Positions 62,496 to 64,000 of a stretch of DNA of 64,000 nt are shown piece by piece. Made by a program: the position numbers and the translations under genes. Each line of letters opens with the position of its first letter. Position 1 is the stretch's first letter. The notes under the pieces were generated by a model, which saw nothing but the letters and a program-made list of their open reading frames with translations, had not been told where the DNA came from and did not search any database. The stretch spans positions 62,001 to 126,000 of the forward strand of contig NZ_JFHC01000003.1 of the NCBI RefSeq assembly GCF_000698595.1, in the 5' to 3' direction. The stretch is from Caballeronia glathei (GTDB lineage: Bacteria > Pseudomonadota > Gammaproteobacteria > Burkholderiales > Burkholderiaceae).

Positions 62496-63683
62496 TCAGA
62501 CCTCGACGGCGTCCACGTCGTATTCGAAAAGCCAGTTGTAGCGTTCCTTCACGCGCTCCTCGCTCCATTCGCGATCGACGTAGGCTGCCGCGCCCTCCGC
62601 GTGGGCGAGCTGCGGGTTGTGAAAGCGCGTGGCGTTGGCGGCCGATCCCTGCACGACGCGCGACGTGCGCTCGAGCCGCAGTTCGCCATAGCGCCGCAGC
62701 GCGCGGTCGAGGTCGGCGCCGTGCTGTTCCAGGCAGCGCGCGAGCAGATAGCCGTCTTCGATCGCCATGCCCGCACCCTGCGCGAGGAACGGCAGTGTGG
62801 GATGGCAAGCGTCGCCGAGAAGCGTCGCGTTGCCCTGGGTCCAGCCGGTCATCGGCGCGCGCACCATCAGCGCCCACTTGTAGGGAATGTCGATGGCCGA
62901 GATGAGCGTGCGCACGTCCTCATGCCAGCCCGCGAAGTCGTGCAGGCACTCGTCTAGCGTGCCGCGCTCCGACCACGACTCCACCTGCCAGCCGTCCCGT
63001 TCAATAGCGCCGACAAAATTGATCAGCTTGCTGTCGCGTAACGGATAGTGGATGACGTGTGCGCCCGGTCCGACCCAGTTCACGCCATAGGGCGTGCGCA
63101 GATGCTCGGGCAAGAGGGTCGCATCGATCACGCCGCGCCATGCCATCACGCCCGAGAAGACCGGCTCGTCGGGTCCGAAGAGCGCGCGCCTCACCGTGGA
63201 GTGGACGCCGTCCGCTCCGATCAGCAGATCCGCCTCGTACGTCGTGCCCGAACTCGTGCGCACGGCGACCGTGCCCGCTTCCTGCTGGATCGACTCCACC
63301 TTCTCGCCGAGCCTGATCGCGTCGGCGGACATGGCCCGCACGCCATCGGCGAGCGCCGCATGAAGGTCGGCCCGATGCAGCGTGAAATAGGGAAACCCGT
63401 AGAGCTCACGCGATTGGGCACCGAGATCGAAGAGGCGCCAGCTCTGCCCCGTGTTCCAGAGCCGCACCTGCTTGCCGAGCGGCTCGCACGCGAGCCCTTC
63501 GAGCGGGTCGCCGACGCCGAGCCGGTACAGCACGCGCGTCGCGTTCGGACTCAGCTGCACGCCCGCGCCGATTTCCCTCAGCGCCTGCGCCTGTTCGAGC
63601 ACGGTGACGTCGAATCCCTTTTTCAATAGCGCGAGCGCCGCCGTCAATCCGCCAATACCGGCTCCTGCAATGATGATTTTCAT
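62496..63683 (-). CDS. FAD-dependent aromatic-ring monooxygenase
   Basis: 395 residues. The class A flavoprotein motifs are KIIIAGAGIGGLTAALALLK (dinucleotide fold), DLLIGADGVHSTVRRA (DG motif) and NATLLGDACHPTLPFLAQGA (GD motif). The order and phrases such as LREIGAGVQLSPNATRVLYR place it among salicylate, 3-hydroxybenzoate 6- and 6-hydroxynicotinate 3-monooxygenases. It hydroxylates a phenolic or hydroxypyridine acid, often with loss of CO2, using NAD(P)H and O2. It is the first gene of the catabolic operon. Confidence 0.92.
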   Translation of the reverse strand: MKIIIAGAGIGGLTAALALLKKGFDVTVLEQAQALREIGAGVQLSPNATRVLYRLGVGDPLEGLACEPLGKQVRLWNTGQSWRLFDLGAQSRELYGFPYFTLHRADLHAALADGVRAMSADAIRLGEKVESIQQEAGTVAVRTSSGTTYEADLLIGADGVHSTVRRALFGPDEPVFSGVMAWRGVIDATLLPEHLRTPYGVNWVGPGAHVIHYPLRDSKLINFVGAIERDGWQVESWSERGTLDECLHDFAGWHEDVRTLISAIDIPYKWALMVRAPMTGWTQGNATLLGDACHPTLPFLAQGAGMAIEDGYLLARCLEQHGADLDRALRRYGELRLERTSRVVQGSAANATRFHNPQLAHAEGAAAYVDREWSEERVKERYNWLFEYDVDAVEV

Positions 63684-63950
63684 TCGTCTGTCCGACCTCT
63701 TGTTTTCATGAAGTGCGCCGCTTTAAAAGCATTTATTTATCAATCAATCGGGAAATTCTATAAATGCCAGGCGCGATACAAAACGCAGTCACTTTAAAAC
63801 AATGGTTTGCTCGAATGAAGCAAATTAAAGTGAATGGGTTATCAGTGAAATTTGATAATCGGATGGGAAAGAAAGGGAATGCCCGCGCGAGGGCAGGCCG
63901 GCGTGAACGGGACCTTCGGGAGGAGTGGTACGGCGCCCGCCGCGCCGGAC
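63684..63950. promoter_or_regulatory. AT-rich upstream region of the catabolic operon
   Basis: About 270 bases, with a markedly AT-rich part at 63715-63860 (TTTATTTATC, CTTTAAAAC runs) directly upstream of the monooxygenase start. It is the expected place for the operon promoter and LysR site; no exact -10/-35 pair could be fixed by eye. Confidence 0.5.
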
Positions 63951-64000
63951 TCAGACGCCCCAGCGGCGTACCGTGCCGGTGTCGATGCCGAACAGGTCCA
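63951..64000 (-). CDS. C-terminal end of a gene running in from the right
   Basis: The last 15 residues (DLFGIDTGTVRRWGV) and a TGA stop at 63951-63953 are visible on the minus strand, and the frame remains open to the window edge. The sequence looks like a normal protein tail. The family is not recognised; the length shown is too short for more. Confidence 0.4.
   Translation of the reverse strand, partial: DLFGIDTGTVRRWGV

Noticed and set aside
53278..63683. Reading the operon as tyrosine/homogentisate degradation because of fumarylacetoacetase
   Set aside because: No homogentisate dioxygenase or hydroxyphenylpyruvate dioxygenase is present, and the molybdenum hydroxylase, monooxygenase and UbiD-type enzyme do not belong to that route.

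Overview
The window is GC-rich, densely coded DNA whose gene content points to Burkholderiaceae, most likely Paraburkholderia, Caballeronia or Burkholderia. The pointers are a Gram-negative porin of the Burkholderia type, a DUF4148-like small secreted protein, a DUF2501 protein, a glcDEF-glcC locus and many LysR-regulated catabolic clusters. This is inferred from family content only. No rRNA, tRNA or CRISPR array was seen.

Layout. 1-4.2 kb: a molybdenum hydroxylase operon on the minus strand (2Fe-2S subunit, a possible 45-residue protein, a triheme cytochrome c, and the start of the large subunit) with a LysR gene upstream. 4.5-6.8 kb: a small secreted protein, a quinone-reductase-like flavoprotein and an aldehyde dehydrogenase. 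7.7-10.9 kb: an MHS transporter, a Gfo/Idh/MocA oxidoreductase and a variant type II dehydroquinase, probably a hydroaromatic uptake and catabolism set. 10.9-14.5 kb: an Lrp regulator divergent from an amino-acid permease and an aromatic aminotransferase. 14.6-24.5 kb: small hypotheticals, a phosphatase, a receiver-only response regulator, a porin with a strong terminator, penicillin acylase and a TPR protein. 24.6-27.7 kb: 2-aminoethylphosphonate degradation (phnW, phnX) with a LysR regulator.

27.8-34.0 kb is the one clearly foreign-looking block. It is visibly more AT-rich and carries a 1058-residue beta-solenoid protein encoded just downstream of two small membrane proteins, plus a divergent RadC. 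It is bracketed by a perfect 22-bp direct repeat, one copy of which forms the 3' end of the next gene. DnaA-box palindromes lie beside both repeats. No integrase is present.

34-46 kb: a phytase-like esterase, an EAL/GGDEF protein, an ECF sigma factor, a GlxA regulator divergent from a short-chain dehydrogenase, and glycolate oxidase glcDEF divergent from glcC with two matching operator-like palindromes. 46-52 kb: secreted lipoproteins (MauG-like di-heme peroxidase, phosphoesterase, others) and a prolyl-4-hydroxylase-like oxygenase.

52.2-63.7 kb: a same-strand catabolic operon. It encodes a flavin monooxygenase, a VOC protein, fumarylacetoacetase, an alpha/beta hydrolase, a three-subunit CoxL form II molybdenum hydroxylase with CoxG, an enoyl-CoA hydratase, a UbiD-type decarboxylase and a LysR regulator. 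It looks like a complete route for an aromatic or N-heteroaromatic acid whose substrate cannot be read from the sequence. The best candidates for something new are the 28-34 kb solenoid/membrane-protein island and this operon.
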